A stretch of DNA of 64,000 bases. Origin: Aeromonas popoffii. GTDB lineage: Bacteria; Pseudomonadota; Gammaproteobacteria; Enterobacterales; Aeromonadaceae. Location of the stretch: the NCBI RefSeq assembly GCF_000820025.1, contig NZ_CDBI01000066.1, positions 1 to 64,000 on the forward strand, in the 5' to 3' direction. A program made the position numbers and the translations under genes. Under the pieces are notes generated by a model, which saw nothing but the letters and a program-made list of their open reading frames with translations, ran no database searches and had not been told where the DNA came from. Of this stretch, positions 1 through 7,492 are shown in pieces (the stretch's first letter is position 1; every line of letters begins with the position of its first letter).

Positions 1-723
1 GAAGGGGGCGGTCTCGCCATCCAAGGCCAACAGCTCCCCCTCCAGCTCGATCTCGATGGGCTTGTCACTGAGGAAGTCCACCGCCTTCTTGGGGGCCAGA
101 CTGGCGCGGGGCACCGTCAGTATGATGGACTCGCCACCGATCACGCTGCGCCCGTCCAGAACCAGCTTGGCTTTCACCTCCGGCTGCACGTTGCCGGCGA
201 TGCGTGACCCTGTGACAGCGTTATAGCTGGCGCTGACGGTCACCGGGCCGCCGTCTGCCACGGCGCCCGCCTTGGTGGCGCGCAGCAGTCCCAAGGCATA
301 GTTGATCTCAAAATCAGTGCCGAGCACCAAGGCGGTGGCTCCCTCCTTCACCACCAGACCGGTGGCCGAGAGGTTAGTTTTACCGAGTGACAACCATTTC
401 GGATGGGCGGGCAAGGTCAGTGGGACCTCGGCCAGCGTCCCCGCCCCCTGGTTGATGGGGCTCTCCAACCCCATAAAGGCGGCGGCCAGCAGGACCGGCG
501 GGATCTCGCTGGTCTTGATGGTGACAGTAGCGGGCTTGGGCACGAAGTAGGTCTCCCGCGCCTGACCCAACTTGCCCTTGCGCTTGCTCGGGATGCTGAT
601 TTTCTCGCTGTCCGGTTTGACCTCCAGGCTGTTGACGTCCACCGGGCCTATCACCCCGTTCGATACGTTGTTGGTGAAGGTCTCGATATAGAGATCCCCT
701 TCCAGGTGCAGTGTTTCGCTCAT
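1..723 (-). CDS. phage tail protein, probably major tail tube, C-terminus cut by window edge
   Basis: The ATG is at 723, and 241 codons are open to the window edge without a stop. The protein begins MSETLHLEGDLYIE, then has beta-rich sequence with PIEIELEGELLALDGET near the cut. Its place right after the gp36 and gp37 homologues, where Mu-like phages start their tail genes, suggests a tail tube subunit rather than a contractile sheath. This is inferred from position and composition, because I do not recognise a diagnostic motif. Its start overlaps the end of the previous gene by one base (ATGA-type junction), so translation is probably coupled. Confidence 0.6.
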   Translation of the reverse strand, partial: MSETLHLEGDLYIETFTNNVSNGVIGPVDVNSLEVKPDSEKISIPSKRKGKLGQARETYFVPKPATVTIKTSEIPPVLLAAAFMGLESPINQGAGTLAEVPLTLPAHPKWLSLGKTNLSATGLVVKEGATALVLGTDFEINYALGLLRATKAGAVADGGPVTVSASYNAVTGSRIAGNVQPEVKAKLVLDGRSVIGGESIILTVPRASLAPKKAVDFLSDKPIEIELEGELLALDGETAPF

Positions 724-1181
724 CAGCGTTCTCCCTTGAATTTCACTGTCGTCTTGAAAGCAAGGGGCAGATACGCCACCCCGCCCTTGTAGCTCGGCCG
801 AACCGGTGCAGTTTCACGCCGAAAGGTGCTGTCACCGCAGGCCCGCCCGGCAACGACCTGCAGCATCCGCCCCATCCACACACCGGCGCCGGCCTCCTTC
901 GGGCTGGCGCGATGCACCAGCACCAACAGCCAGACCTGATCGAACGCGCTTTGCCGCCCCGACTGGGTGGTGTCGCTCTCCCGTTCGCCCTGGTAAATCA
1001 CATGGATGGCCGGGGTGTGCTGACCCAGGTTGGCCACCGCATCCAGGTCGGTGGCCACAAACACCTCCTTGAGCCCTTTCGCCTTTAATGGCAGCAGCAG
1101 GTCGCGCAGCACCTCACCGGCAGCGAGGTAGTCGAGCTCGGGGGATGAAGTGCTGGCTTGAGTGCTGGCTTGAGTGCTCAT
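723..1181 (-). CDS. Mu gp37-like protein (tail terminator/joining)
   Basis: A 152-aa protein in the position of Mu gp37 (DUF1834-type), between the gp36-like gene and the tail gene. The N-terminus is a low-complexity STQASTQASTSS stretch. The middle part (DLDAVANLGQHTPAIHVIYQGER) and VWLLVLVHRA look like the beta-alpha core of tail-terminator proteins. It overlaps its upstream neighbour by 4 bp. Role inferred: closing the tail end or joining head and tail. The exact family is uncertain. Confidence 0.65.
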   Translation of the reverse strand: MSTQASTQASTSSPELDYLAAGEVLRDLLLPLKAKGLKEVFVATDLDAVANLGQHTPAIHVIYQGERESDTTQSGRQSAFDQVWLLVLVHRASPKEAGAGVWMGRMLQVVAGRACGDSTFRRETAPVRPSYKGGVAYLPLAFKTTVKFKGER

Positions 1182-1594
1182 AGAAAGCCCCCATTGCTTC
1201 GGCCAAAGACCCGGCCATCAGAGTGCAGTTGAGCCAGGTTCTGGCTCTCCAGGGTGGCCCCATCGACCGCCAGGCCCAACGCCAGCTCTCCCTTGCCCAC
1301 CAACTTGAGGAAGGCCAAGGCAGCCTCGTTGCGCTTGGCGATCTGCTCCGGTGCCTGCTCGCCATAGAGGCGGTGACGGGCAATATCGGCGCAGATAGGT
1401 ACCAGGGCACTCGGGATATGGGCCAGCGGCAAGGGGTAGCGCCCTGCCAGGTAGCCATCGATCAAGGCTCCGGCGTCCTGCAGGGCGATGGTGATGGCGG
1501 CCTGATCCAGCTCGCCGGCTGGCGTCATGGCGAGGCGCAGCAGCTCCGCCTCGCCAAACCGGATCACCATGTCATTGACGCTGGCGTAGCTCAT
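1178..1594 (-). CDS. Mu gp36-like protein (DUF1320)
   Basis: A 138-aa helical protein beginning MSYASVNDMVIRFGEAELLRL, with LIDGYLAGRYPLPL and CADIARHRLYG in the middle. These are hallmarks of the DUF1320 family of Mu gp36, thought to act as a head-completion or connector protein. It overlaps gp35-like by 4 bp and gp37-like by 4 bp, forming one translational unit of the late operon. Confidence 0.85.
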   Translation of the reverse strand: MSYASVNDMVIRFGEAELLRLAMTPAGELDQAAITIALQDAGALIDGYLAGRYPLPLAHIPSALVPICADIARHRLYGEQAPEQIAKRNEAALAFLKLVGKGELALGLAVDGATLESQNLAQLHSDGRVFGRSNGGFL

Positions 1595-1887
1595 TTGCCC
1601 TTACCCTTACCACTGGCAGGCTTGGCGGCAGGCACCTGGCTTGGGGGCTCTGTGCTCAGGCCACCCACTGCTGCGTCCAGCACCCCGCCCGTCTGCGGTG
1701 GGTCAGCTGGCGAAGGCTCGGCATCCTCCGCCAACCGCACGACCACCAGACGCGGATCGGCCTCCAGGGTCTCGCACTGCAGAGGCGACACCGCCATCTC
1801 AGACTTGCCTGGATCAATCGCCAAGCCCGCTCGGAAATAGACCTGACGAAGCGTTGATGTAATGCCAACTCGAATAGCCTGTTCCAT
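1591..1887 (-). CDS. Mu gp35 / HI1506-like protein
   Basis: A 98-aa protein directly after the major head gene. It has a short folded N-terminal part (VYFRAGLAIDPGKSEMAVSPLQ) and a Pro/Ala/Lys-rich tail ending GKGKGK. This layout matches the HI1506-type gp35 proteins of FluMu and related prophages, whose function is not established. The ATG at 1887 sits a few bases behind a GAGGG sequence; spacing to the best Shine-Dalgarno is long, so the exact start is uncertain. Confidence 0.7.
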   Translation of the reverse strand: MEQAIRVGITSTLRQVYFRAGLAIDPGKSEMAVSPLQCETLEADPRLVVVRLAEDAEPSPADPPQTGGVLDAAVGGLSTEPPSQVPAAKPASGKGKGK

Positions 1888-1924
1888 CTCATGTTTCCCT
1901 CTGTCTCGTTCAGTCCAGGATCCT

Positions 1925-1977
1925 GTTTAAACGAGGGTTAAACACCCGCTCTGGCTCGTTTAACCTCACCGTTAAAC
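1925..1977. repeat. cluster of four GTTTAAC-like repeats with an inverted repeat
   Basis: In the 102-bp gap between the head gene and gp35, GTTTAAAC (1925-1932), GTTAAAC (1937-1943), GTTTAAC (1958-1964) and GTTAAAC (1971-1977) occur in both orientations. TAAACGAG (1928-1935) and CTCGTTTA (1955-1962) can form an 8-bp stem with a 19-nt loop. There is no T-run after the stem, so this is not a standard terminator. It could be a processing/attenuation structure or a protein binding site. Confidence 0.5.
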
Positions 1978-1989
1978 AACACGGGTGAC

Positions 1990-2898
1990 TTACAGGTAGT
2001 CAGCCACCACCAGCTTCAGCTTGCCCTTGAGCTCGTTGCTGCTGCTATCGGAGAGCTCCCGCTCCAGCATCCGGGTCGCCAGCTTTTCCAGGGAAGGCGG
2101 TACCACCAGCAAAGTCGGCTTCACGCCAAGCTTGCGGCCGCCATCCGCCTGGAATTCCCGCATCCTGGAGAAGGCATCCCACAAATTGTCTGGGGTGAGT
2201 GCCCGTTTGTTGGCAAACGCCAGCTGCCAGAAACCAAAGCCAGCGGCATCGCGGCAGTCCACCCCGTAACGAAACTCCTTGCGGGTGAACACGGCTTCAT
2301 CATCGATCTTGGTCATGGCGATAAGCTGCGGCGCCTTGCGCTCCTGGAAGATGATGGGCTTGAGGGCGCGGCTGGTATCGAGCAGGAACCAGGGCTCACC
2401 GGCATAGGCGCCATCCACCACCAGGTTGGCGCTCATTACCGGAGTCCCCGTGCCATCGGCTTTGGGATAGACGGGGTGATCGGTGTCGAAGAAATACTGA
2501 GCGTCGTAGCATGGCGTGGTGAAGCCAGCCCCGAGCAGGCCGAAGCAGAGCTCGTCGGGATGTACCCCTGCCGCCAGACCCATCTCCTGAAACAGGGGGG
2601 CATAGATACCCAGCTCGTCATCCTCGATATCGTTGCGATCGACCCCCACGGTGGCCTCGAAGTCTTCGTTGACGATTTGGTAACCGTGCGCCTTCATTGA
2701 CTCAATTACCCGATCCCCGACCCACTTGCGCAGACTGGGAAACTTGCCCAGCCAGCCATAGGTATTGGATTTGGTGGTCGATTTGATGACGGTCGCGATC
2801 TCTGTGTATTGGGTCGGCGCCTCCCCCTTGGCGTCTTCAAAGTTCTTCTTGAAGCCGGTGAAGAGGGACTGCAGCAACGCAGGTGTAATGATGGCCAT
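1990..2898 (-). CDS. T: Mu gpT major head (capsid) protein
   Basis: 302 aa, the usual length for Mu gpT. It starts MAIITPALLQSLFTGFKKNFEDAKG, contains FPSLRKWVGDRVI and a YDAQYFFDTDHPVY segment, and ends KLKLVVADYL, all typical of the Mu major head subunit family. It follows the protease/scaffold gene by 80 bp and precedes the gp35 gene by 102 bp. It would assemble into the T=7-like procapsid on the gpZ scaffold. Confidence 0.95.
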   Translation of the reverse strand: MAIITPALLQSLFTGFKKNFEDAKGEAPTQYTEIATVIKSTTKSNTYGWLGKFPSLRKWVGDRVIESMKAHGYQIVNEDFEATVGVDRNDIEDDELGIYAPLFQEMGLAAGVHPDELCFGLLGAGFTTPCYDAQYFFDTDHPVYPKADGTGTPVMSANLVVDGAYAGEPWFLLDTSRALKPIIFQERKAPQLIAMTKIDDEAVFTRKEFRYGVDCRDAAGFGFWQLAFANKRALTPDNLWDAFSRMREFQADGGRKLGVKPTLLVVPPSLEKLATRMLERELSDSSSNELKGKLKLVVADYL

Positions 2899-2978
2899 AG
2901 CGGTGTTCCTTCTCTGGATAAACAGGTTGGTCTGGCGGTCGCGTTCGTCCGATTACGCCGCTGCGCGGCTAATCGCAC

Positions 2979-3551
2979 CTACCGGCCTTTTGCCTTGGCA
3001 AACTCTTCGTAACTGATACCGAGTTGATCGGCGGCATACTTGTCATCTGCCGAGAGCACCGCCTCTCCCTTCTTCTCTGGCAGGGTCACTTGGGTGGTCT
3101 GGCTGGCGGCCAGCGCGGCAATGGCCGGGCGCGGCTCCAGCAACGCCTTGAGGGCGGCCACCCCCTTCTGGGCGGCGTAGGCGGTCAGGTACTCCTCTTC
3201 TGCAGCCACCACCTTGCCCTGGGTACGGGCATCTTTAATCAGGGTCGCGGCATCCGTGGTCTCGACCTTGGCGCTTAAGCTCGCCACCTGAGTCACCAGG
3301 GCGTTGTAGGTCTCCACCGGCACATACTTGGCCAGGTCAATCTGGCCACCCTGCCCTGGCTGTGCCTTGAGGGCGGCCAGCGAGGCCTTTTCTGCTGAGA
3401 GGGCCGCCTCAAGTTCCGGCGCTTTCTTGGCGCTGGCCTGCAGGGTATCCAGAGCAGCCAGAGCGGCAGTCCCCTGCTCGGCGGTAAACTGGCCATCGGC
3501 CCCCGGCTGGATGCCGAGTTTGCCGAGCAGCGCGATCAAGTGTTCGTTCAT
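2979..3551 (-). CDS. Z: nested scaffold protein (gpZ-like), in-frame internal start
   Basis: The ATG at 3551 (MNEHLIALLGKLGIQPG) lies inside the protease gene in the same frame. On the minus strand it is preceded by AGGAG eight bases upstream, a strong ribosome site in the middle of a coding region. The 190-aa product is rich in Ala, Gln, Glu and Lys and mostly helical. In Mu and lambda the scaffold is made from such an in-frame internal start at the 3' end of the protease gene, so the same arrangement is inferred here. Confidence 0.75.
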   Translation of the reverse strand: MNEHLIALLGKLGIQPGADGQFTAEQGTAALAALDTLQASAKKAPELEAALSAEKASLAALKAQPGQGGQIDLAKYVPVETYNALVTQVASLSAKVETTDAATLIKDARTQGKVVAAEEEYLTAYAAQKGVAALKALLEPRPAIAALAASQTTQVTLPEKKGEAVLSADDKYAADQLGISYEEFAKAKGR

Positions 3552-4163
3552 GGATTTCTCCTGTTGTGCAACATGGGATGAGGTGGCCAACTGGCCGGGT
3601 TGATTGGTCTTGGGGGGTAAGGCACTGAGGGCGGCCAGCGCCTGCATGCCCACCACACCGGGATCGTTAGTGATGGCAGTCATGCGCAGCTCCAGCGGGC
3701 GGCCTTGTGCGTCATAGGGGAAAACGGCAGACAGGAAGCGGTACTCTTTGGCAGCCACCAGAGCGGCGGCGCGATCGGTCCAGCGCGGCTTGATAAAGAG
3801 GCCCTGCCCTTCGCGCCATGCAATCTCGTCACTGTTGTACCAACCGGCCGCAGGAGCTGGCTGGCCGTTCTGGTCGGTCTTGAGGGTCTGGTGGTCGTAG
3901 TCGATGAGGATGTCTTGCCCAAGGGCTTTGGCGCGGGCAATCAGGGCTGCAGCGATCTGCCCGTCCAGTTGCCAGTGACCACTCGCCACATCGAACGGGC
4001 GACCATCACGGGCCTTGAAGGGGCCAACCGGCAGCAGCTGGTACCAGCCATCGCCTTGGGGGGTGAGTTGCGCATCGAGCACCGCCAGCCGCTCCCCGTT
4101 GACGGGGTTGGGTTGGAGGATGGCCACGAAGGGCGCTGAGTATGGGGTCTTGGATATGTTCAT
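2979..4163 (-). CDS. I: Mu gpI prohead protease with fused scaffold region
   Basis: A prohead protease for capsid maturation. The open frame could start at 4184, but MNISKTPYSAPFV at 4163 is the better start because the upstream seven codons lie within a perfect inverted repeat. The N-terminal part (to about residue 190) contains ILIDYDHQT and AAKEYRFLSAVF, the protease region. After about residue 205 the sequence becomes Ala/Glu-rich and helical, as scaffold proteins are. An internal start with its own Shine-Dalgarno at 3551 marks the nested scaffold gene, as in Mu I/Z. It is the first gene after the cargo insertion at 4246-6755. Confidence 0.9.
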   Translation of the reverse strand: MNISKTPYSAPFVAILQPNPVNGERLAVLDAQLTPQGDGWYQLLPVGPFKARDGRPFDVASGHWQLDGQIAAALIARAKALGQDILIDYDHQTLKTDQNGQPAPAAGWYNSDEIAWREGQGLFIKPRWTDRAAALVAAKEYRFLSAVFPYDAQGRPLELRMTAITNDPGVVGMQALAALSALPPKTNQPGQLATSSHVAQQEKSMNEHLIALLGKLGIQPGADGQFTAEQGTAALAALDTLQASAKKAPELEAALSAEKASLAALKAQPGQGGQIDLAKYVPVETYNALVTQVASLSAKVETTDAATLIKDARTQGKVVAAEEEYLTAYAAQKGVAALKALLEPRPAIAALAASQTTQVTLPEKKGEAVLSADDKYAADQLGISYEEFAKAKGR

Positions 4164-4185
4164 GCCGCCATAGTGCGGCGGCATG
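4161..4185. promoter_or_regulatory. perfect inverted repeat covering the protease start codon
   Basis: Arms CATGCCGCC (4161-4169) and GGCGGCATG (4177-4185) are separated by 7 bases. The left arm contains the protease start codon (CAT on this strand). In RNA from the minus strand the initiating AUG would be in the stem, so this could limit translation of gpI, or act as a protein-binding palindrome next to the putative PI promoter. Confidence 0.55.
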
Positions 4186-4194
4186 AAAGGAGAT

Positions 4195-4240
4195 GGGGTT
4201 TATGGTAGGTTAGAACACCTCAGATTACTAATAACGACTA
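4195..4240 (-). promoter_or_regulatory. candidate late promoter PI (Mor/C-activated)
   Basis: Read on the minus strand, TAACCTACCATAAACCCC (4212-4195) recurs with one mismatch upstream of the endolysin gene (14768-14751). These are the two places where Mu has its late promoters PI and Plys. A TTA-N4-TAA dyad (4224-4233) lies just upstream and could be the activator site. This is inference from position and repetition; no start site is known. Confidence 0.45.
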
Positions 4241-4245
4241 TTTAT

Positions 4246-5319
4246 ATGAATCAGATTAAGAAAGTTGTTCAAGATGGTTATAAGTGCGACACCGATCACT
4301 CAGACCTTGAACTAGCATATATCTCATTGAAGATCGCATTAAAGGCTTACACGTCAACATATAAAGAGCTTCAGTATGAATTTGCGCCATTAATAAACAC
4401 ACCCACTGTTGACTACTCTAAAATTTCTGCAAAAAACACCTATCAAATCCTTTATACTGAAACCATTATTCATTTTCAGCATTTCTTTGAGCTTGTATTA
4501 AAAAGTTTTTTAAGAAATGAACATCCATTACTAAGTGATCGTATACAAGATGACCAAGCCACTCTACTTTTCAAGATCTTAAAAGGCCAGAAAGTTACAC
4601 CAAAAGAAGATACCCAACTCCTGTCGATAGAGTTCGGAGAAACAATTAACCGCGTAATAAAGTTAGGCTGCGAGATCGAAGAAATAAAAGAGCTTGCACT
4701 GTCTCCTGTAGACTTCGATACGCTAAGAGAACTTAATAGCCTTAGAAATAGGATATGGCACAGAGGTCTTTTTATTCTCAACTATAATTCCCTTGATATT
4801 TTAATTTGTAAGTTCGTATTACCTCTCCTGAAGAAAATACTAAGTAAAAAAGTATTCACAGAAAACGAATCAAAATGGAAATATTCGCAGTTAGCATGCT
4901 CATTGAAACCTCTAGAAGAACTCTTTGAAATGTCTAACTCTGAATCTATTGATATTGGTAAGATAGCAATGCTAAAAGAGTTCTGCCGCGCAGCTTATAA
5001 CAATCCCTTAGACATGAATAACATCGAGGATGATTATGATTTTAAATGTGATAACCATACCATAATGGAAAGATATGCGGCATTCGCTAGAACCAATGCG
5101 AATGATGACTTTGGTGATGTAACGGATTGCCCCGTGTGCGGTGCTTTTACTTTAGTTCATTATAAGGACTGTGACTTTGATCTTGAAGATGAGAGCGAAA
5201 TTATCTGCTATACAACCCGAGTTGCATGTTCATGCTGCGACTTCACCTTAATAAGAGGATTCAAAAACCCTAGAGAATACGGACTTCCGAACATAGATGA
5301 CTTTCATCTCCATGAGTAA
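4246..5319 (+). CDS. AT-rich cargo protein with HEPN-type R-x4-H motif and C-terminal zinc ribbon
   Basis: 357 aa from the ATG at 4246; an in-frame ATG at 4183 is less likely because it overlaps the PI region and the inverted repeat. The N-terminal 250 residues are helical and contain LRELNSLRNRIWH, giving R167-N-x3-H172, the catalytic signature of HEPN RNases (R-x4-6-H, often with N after R). C295/C298 (DCPVCG) and C328/C331 (ACSCC) would bind zinc. It is on the plus strand, opposite to all late genes, and much more AT-rich than they are. It is convergent with the DUF6161-like gene. I do not know a named family for the full architecture. An RNA-targeting defence or exclusion role is inferred. 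Confidence 0.75.
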   Translation: MNQIKKVVQDGYKCDTDHSDLELAYISLKIALKAYTSTYKELQYEFAPLINTPTVDYSKISAKNTYQILYTETIIHFQHFFELVLKSFLRNEHPLLSDRIQDDQATLLFKILKGQKVTPKEDTQLLSIEFGETINRVIKLGCEIEEIKELALSPVDFDTLRELNSLRNRIWHRGLFILNYNSLDILICKFVLPLLKKILSKKVFTENESKWKYSQLACSLKPLEELFEMSNSESIDIGKIAMLKEFCRAAYNNPLDMNNIEDDYDFKCDNHTIMERYAAFARTNANDDFGDVTDCPVCGAFTLVHYKDCDFDLEDESEIICYTTRVACSCCDFTLIRGFKNPREYGLPNIDDFHLHE

Positions 5320-5393
5320 CGCATTCCAGCTATATGACTCGATCTAGCTGTTTAAGGGTGTTTAAATCACTCTCATAAGCCGTCAAATCAGGC

Positions 5394-5414
5394 GCCCCAC
5401 CCAATTGATGGGGC
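5394..5414. terminator. weak hairpin between the two convergent cargo genes
   Basis: GCCCCA (5394-5399) and TGGGGC (5409-5414) form a 6-bp stem in the 110-bp gap between the stop codons. There is no T-run on either side, so termination strength is doubtful; it may serve both directions weakly. Confidence 0.35.
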
Positions 5415-5429
5415 ACTTATCCAAAACGT

Positions 5430-6755
5430 CTACACCTTCGCCTTATCAGCTAGTGACTTCACTATGATATCAACGGGACTGTTAAAGGAGGTTTCGGCAA
5501 TCATGCCGGTCTGAGAAGTGCGGAACAGAGCCTCTAATGCCAGATGGCGATCTTGGTCAGACTTCAGCTTACCCTCATTAAGCAAGGCAAGGTACGTTTT
5601 GACCATAGTGACCCGTTCCTCCGCCTCAAGGCTAAGATGTGAATAGGTATTAAACTGGCGTAGCGCAACTCTGATGATAACTGCCATCAGAGTGACGACA
5701 AGAGCGGCACCTGTCGTATTGAATACTAGGTGCTCCATGCCACCACTAGCTGAACCAACTACAGATTGTATTTTATTAACTGTTTCCCCAGTACTGGCTA
5801 AATTAGAAGAAATTCCAATAATTCCGCCTTTTGCATAATACTCCGCCAATAAATAAAAGGTAGCTGCAACAGACCCACCAACACCAAATATCAACCATAT
5901 AAATGCATTTCTATTATTTCTATCTTTCTTTGACTTCCAGTAACTGACAGAAGCATCTAGATCTACTTGTTCGTGGTATGCAGCAGAAGCCTGTTTCACA
6001 TCAGCATATGATTGTGTGAGTCGCTCTCTTGCCACACTACCAACCTTATTAATTGCCCTTAGAGACCGCGATGCTAGCGTTTTGAATTTAAGCTTGGTAT
6101 CTTCATGTAATGAGTGATGTTTAGCAATAATACCATCCATCTCATCACTATATTTCCTTTCAGAAAGGATAATTTTCTCTTCAATCGAAGATAATGTAAT
6201 CACAAATTGTTCATGAGCTGCCTCGACAGATGTGATATATGAACTTACTTTTTCGCGTTTATATTCACCCTTAAATGAAAATACTAAATTTATAGCGTAA
6301 GCGTTTTGAGAAGAGTACCTACTCAAAAGATTCACATAAGCGCTATCTTGCTGTGCAGCATCTGATATAACATTGTGACTAAGGTCGCAAATATGTATCA
6401 AAGCAAATGCCGCTATTATGTCACCGTATTCTTCCTTTATTGTGAAGATGTACTTCCCTTCAGGAGTAAAGGAGTATACAGGTAACCAATTACTACATCT
6501 GCCATTAAGCAGTTCTATATGATATTCGAGATTATCATAATCTACTTCATATAACTGCTCTTCAATACATTTATTCCAAGCCAGAGTAAACAACAAATTG
6601 ACTGGATACGGGCTACTTGTTTGTAACCATCCCCAAAAACTTCGCTCTCTCTCAATAAATTCGTTATATATATCCATGGAAGGAAATGACTTTTTTTTCC
6701 CTCCTTGACCGAGAGGAATAACTAATTTATTGATAATCTCTTGTTCACTCATCAC
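5430..6755 (-). CDS. membrane protein, DUF6161-like, prophage cargo
   Basis: 441 aa. Residues 1-160 form a folded soluble part (WGWLQTSSPYPVN, SNWLPVYSF). Residues 165-270 are a long charged helical, probably coiled-coil region. Two membrane helices lie at about 284-305 (AFIWLIFGVGGSVAATFYLL) and 345-365. The C-terminal HLSLEAEERVTMVKTYLALL followed by LEALFRT resembles the conserved C-terminus of DUF6161 proteins, whose function is unknown to me. AT-rich unlike the flanking late genes. It stands after gpG and converges on the HEPN/zinc-ribbon gene, so the pair looks like one imported cassette. Confidence 0.75.
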   Translation of the reverse strand: MMSEQEIINKLVIPLGQGGKKKSFPSMDIYNEFIERERSFWGWLQTSSPYPVNLLFTLAWNKCIEEQLYEVDYDNLEYHIELLNGRCSNWLPVYSFTPEGKYIFTIKEEYGDIIAAFALIHICDLSHNVISDAAQQDSAYVNLLSRYSSQNAYAINLVFSFKGEYKREKVSSYITSVEAAHEQFVITLSSIEEKIILSERKYSDEMDGIIAKHHSLHEDTKLKFKTLASRSLRAINKVGSVARERLTQSYADVKQASAAYHEQVDLDASVSYWKSKKDRNNRNAFIWLIFGVGGSVAATFYLLAEYYAKGGIIGISSNLASTGETVNKIQSVVGSASGGMEHLVFNTTGAALVVTLMAVIIRVALRQFNTYSHLSLEAEERVTMVKTYLALLNEGKLKSDQDRHLALEALFRTSQTGMIAETSFNSPVDIIVKSLADKAKV

Positions 6756-6817
6756 ACACCAGCCTCAATCGAATTCTGGATATGATGACACTGAAACTTG
6801 CTAGATCTCAATCATTT

Positions 6818-7258
6818 TCAATCAGTTATGAGATACCCCTCCAACGTCTCCAGCACGCTCTGTTGATCCTCTTCCGACAGCCCCAGATAGGGGCGCTCGG
6901 GCAGATTGATCTCGGGACGGCCAAACTGGTGGGCCGCACCATATTCCAGAGGGGTACCGAAGTAGAGGGTCTGGGGCTCGGCCTGATAGTTGAGGGTATC
7001 GCGCAGATCGTCATTGAGGCGCAGCACCTCATCGGTATGTCGGGGCTTGCGGGCACGGTACTTGTCCGAGAGCGGGGCCCAGGGCTCCCCTTCCGGGCTC
7101 TCTTGGGCATCCCAGCGATCCCGGTGCGCCAGCAGCAGTCCTTCGCCAATATCGGCCAGCGGCTCACTCAGGTCACCGGTTTGCTGGTAGAGCTTGGCCA
7201 GTAGATCAAAGGCATCGGCCACCCCATGATGGCTAATGGCAATAAAGCTACCGGCCAT
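6818..7258 (-). CDS. G: Mu gpG virion morphogenesis protein
   Basis: 146 aa, with WAPLSDKYRARK, LRLNDDLRDTLNYQ and YGAAHQFGRPEINLPERPYLGLS. This is the typical C-terminal signature of the phage virion morphogenesis (gpG / tail completion S) family. Its ATG overlaps the stop of the 66-aa gene upstream (ATGA). In Mu it follows gene F (gp30) and precedes gene I; here the cargo cassette is interposed before I. Confidence 0.9.
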   Translation of the reverse strand: MAGSFIAISHHGVADAFDLLAKLYQQTGDLSEPLADIGEGLLLAHRDRWDAQESPEGEPWAPLSDKYRARKPRHTDEVLRLNDDLRDTLNYQAEPQTLYFGTPLEYGAAHQFGRPEINLPERPYLGLSEEDQQSVLETLEGYLITD

Positions 7259-7458
7259 CAGATCTCATCCTCAAAGGTGGTCATATAGTGCAGCGCTTCC
7301 TCATCTGCATTAGCCATCGCGGCCTCCCAGAGATCCCCCATCAGGTCAGCCTCCGCATCACGGGCTTGCTCACACAGGGCATCCAATGCCTTGGCTTGCG
7401 CAAGGGTAAAGGGGCCATCCTGTGCCAGCAGGGCGCTGGCTTGTTCCAGCAAGGTCAT
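7258..7458 (-). CDS. small acidic phage protein of unknown function
   Basis: 66 aa, acidic and helical, with no recognisable motif. A good ribosome site (AAAGGAG, 8 bases before ATG), four-base overlap with gpG and conserved frame support that it is real. It sits between the MuF gene and gpG. Role unknown. Confidence 0.7.
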   Translation of the reverse strand: MTLLEQASALLAQDGPFTLAQAKALDALCEQARDAEADLMGDLWEAAMANADEEALHYMTTFEDEI

Positions 7459-7492
7459 TATCTCGCTCCTTTATTTTTTGATCTCTGGGCCA

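Noticed and set aside
4183-4245. N-terminal extension of the HEPN/zinc-ribbon gene starting at ATG 4183
   Set aside because: Lies in the palindrome and the PI-like motif; no ribosome site; start at 4246 is more likely.
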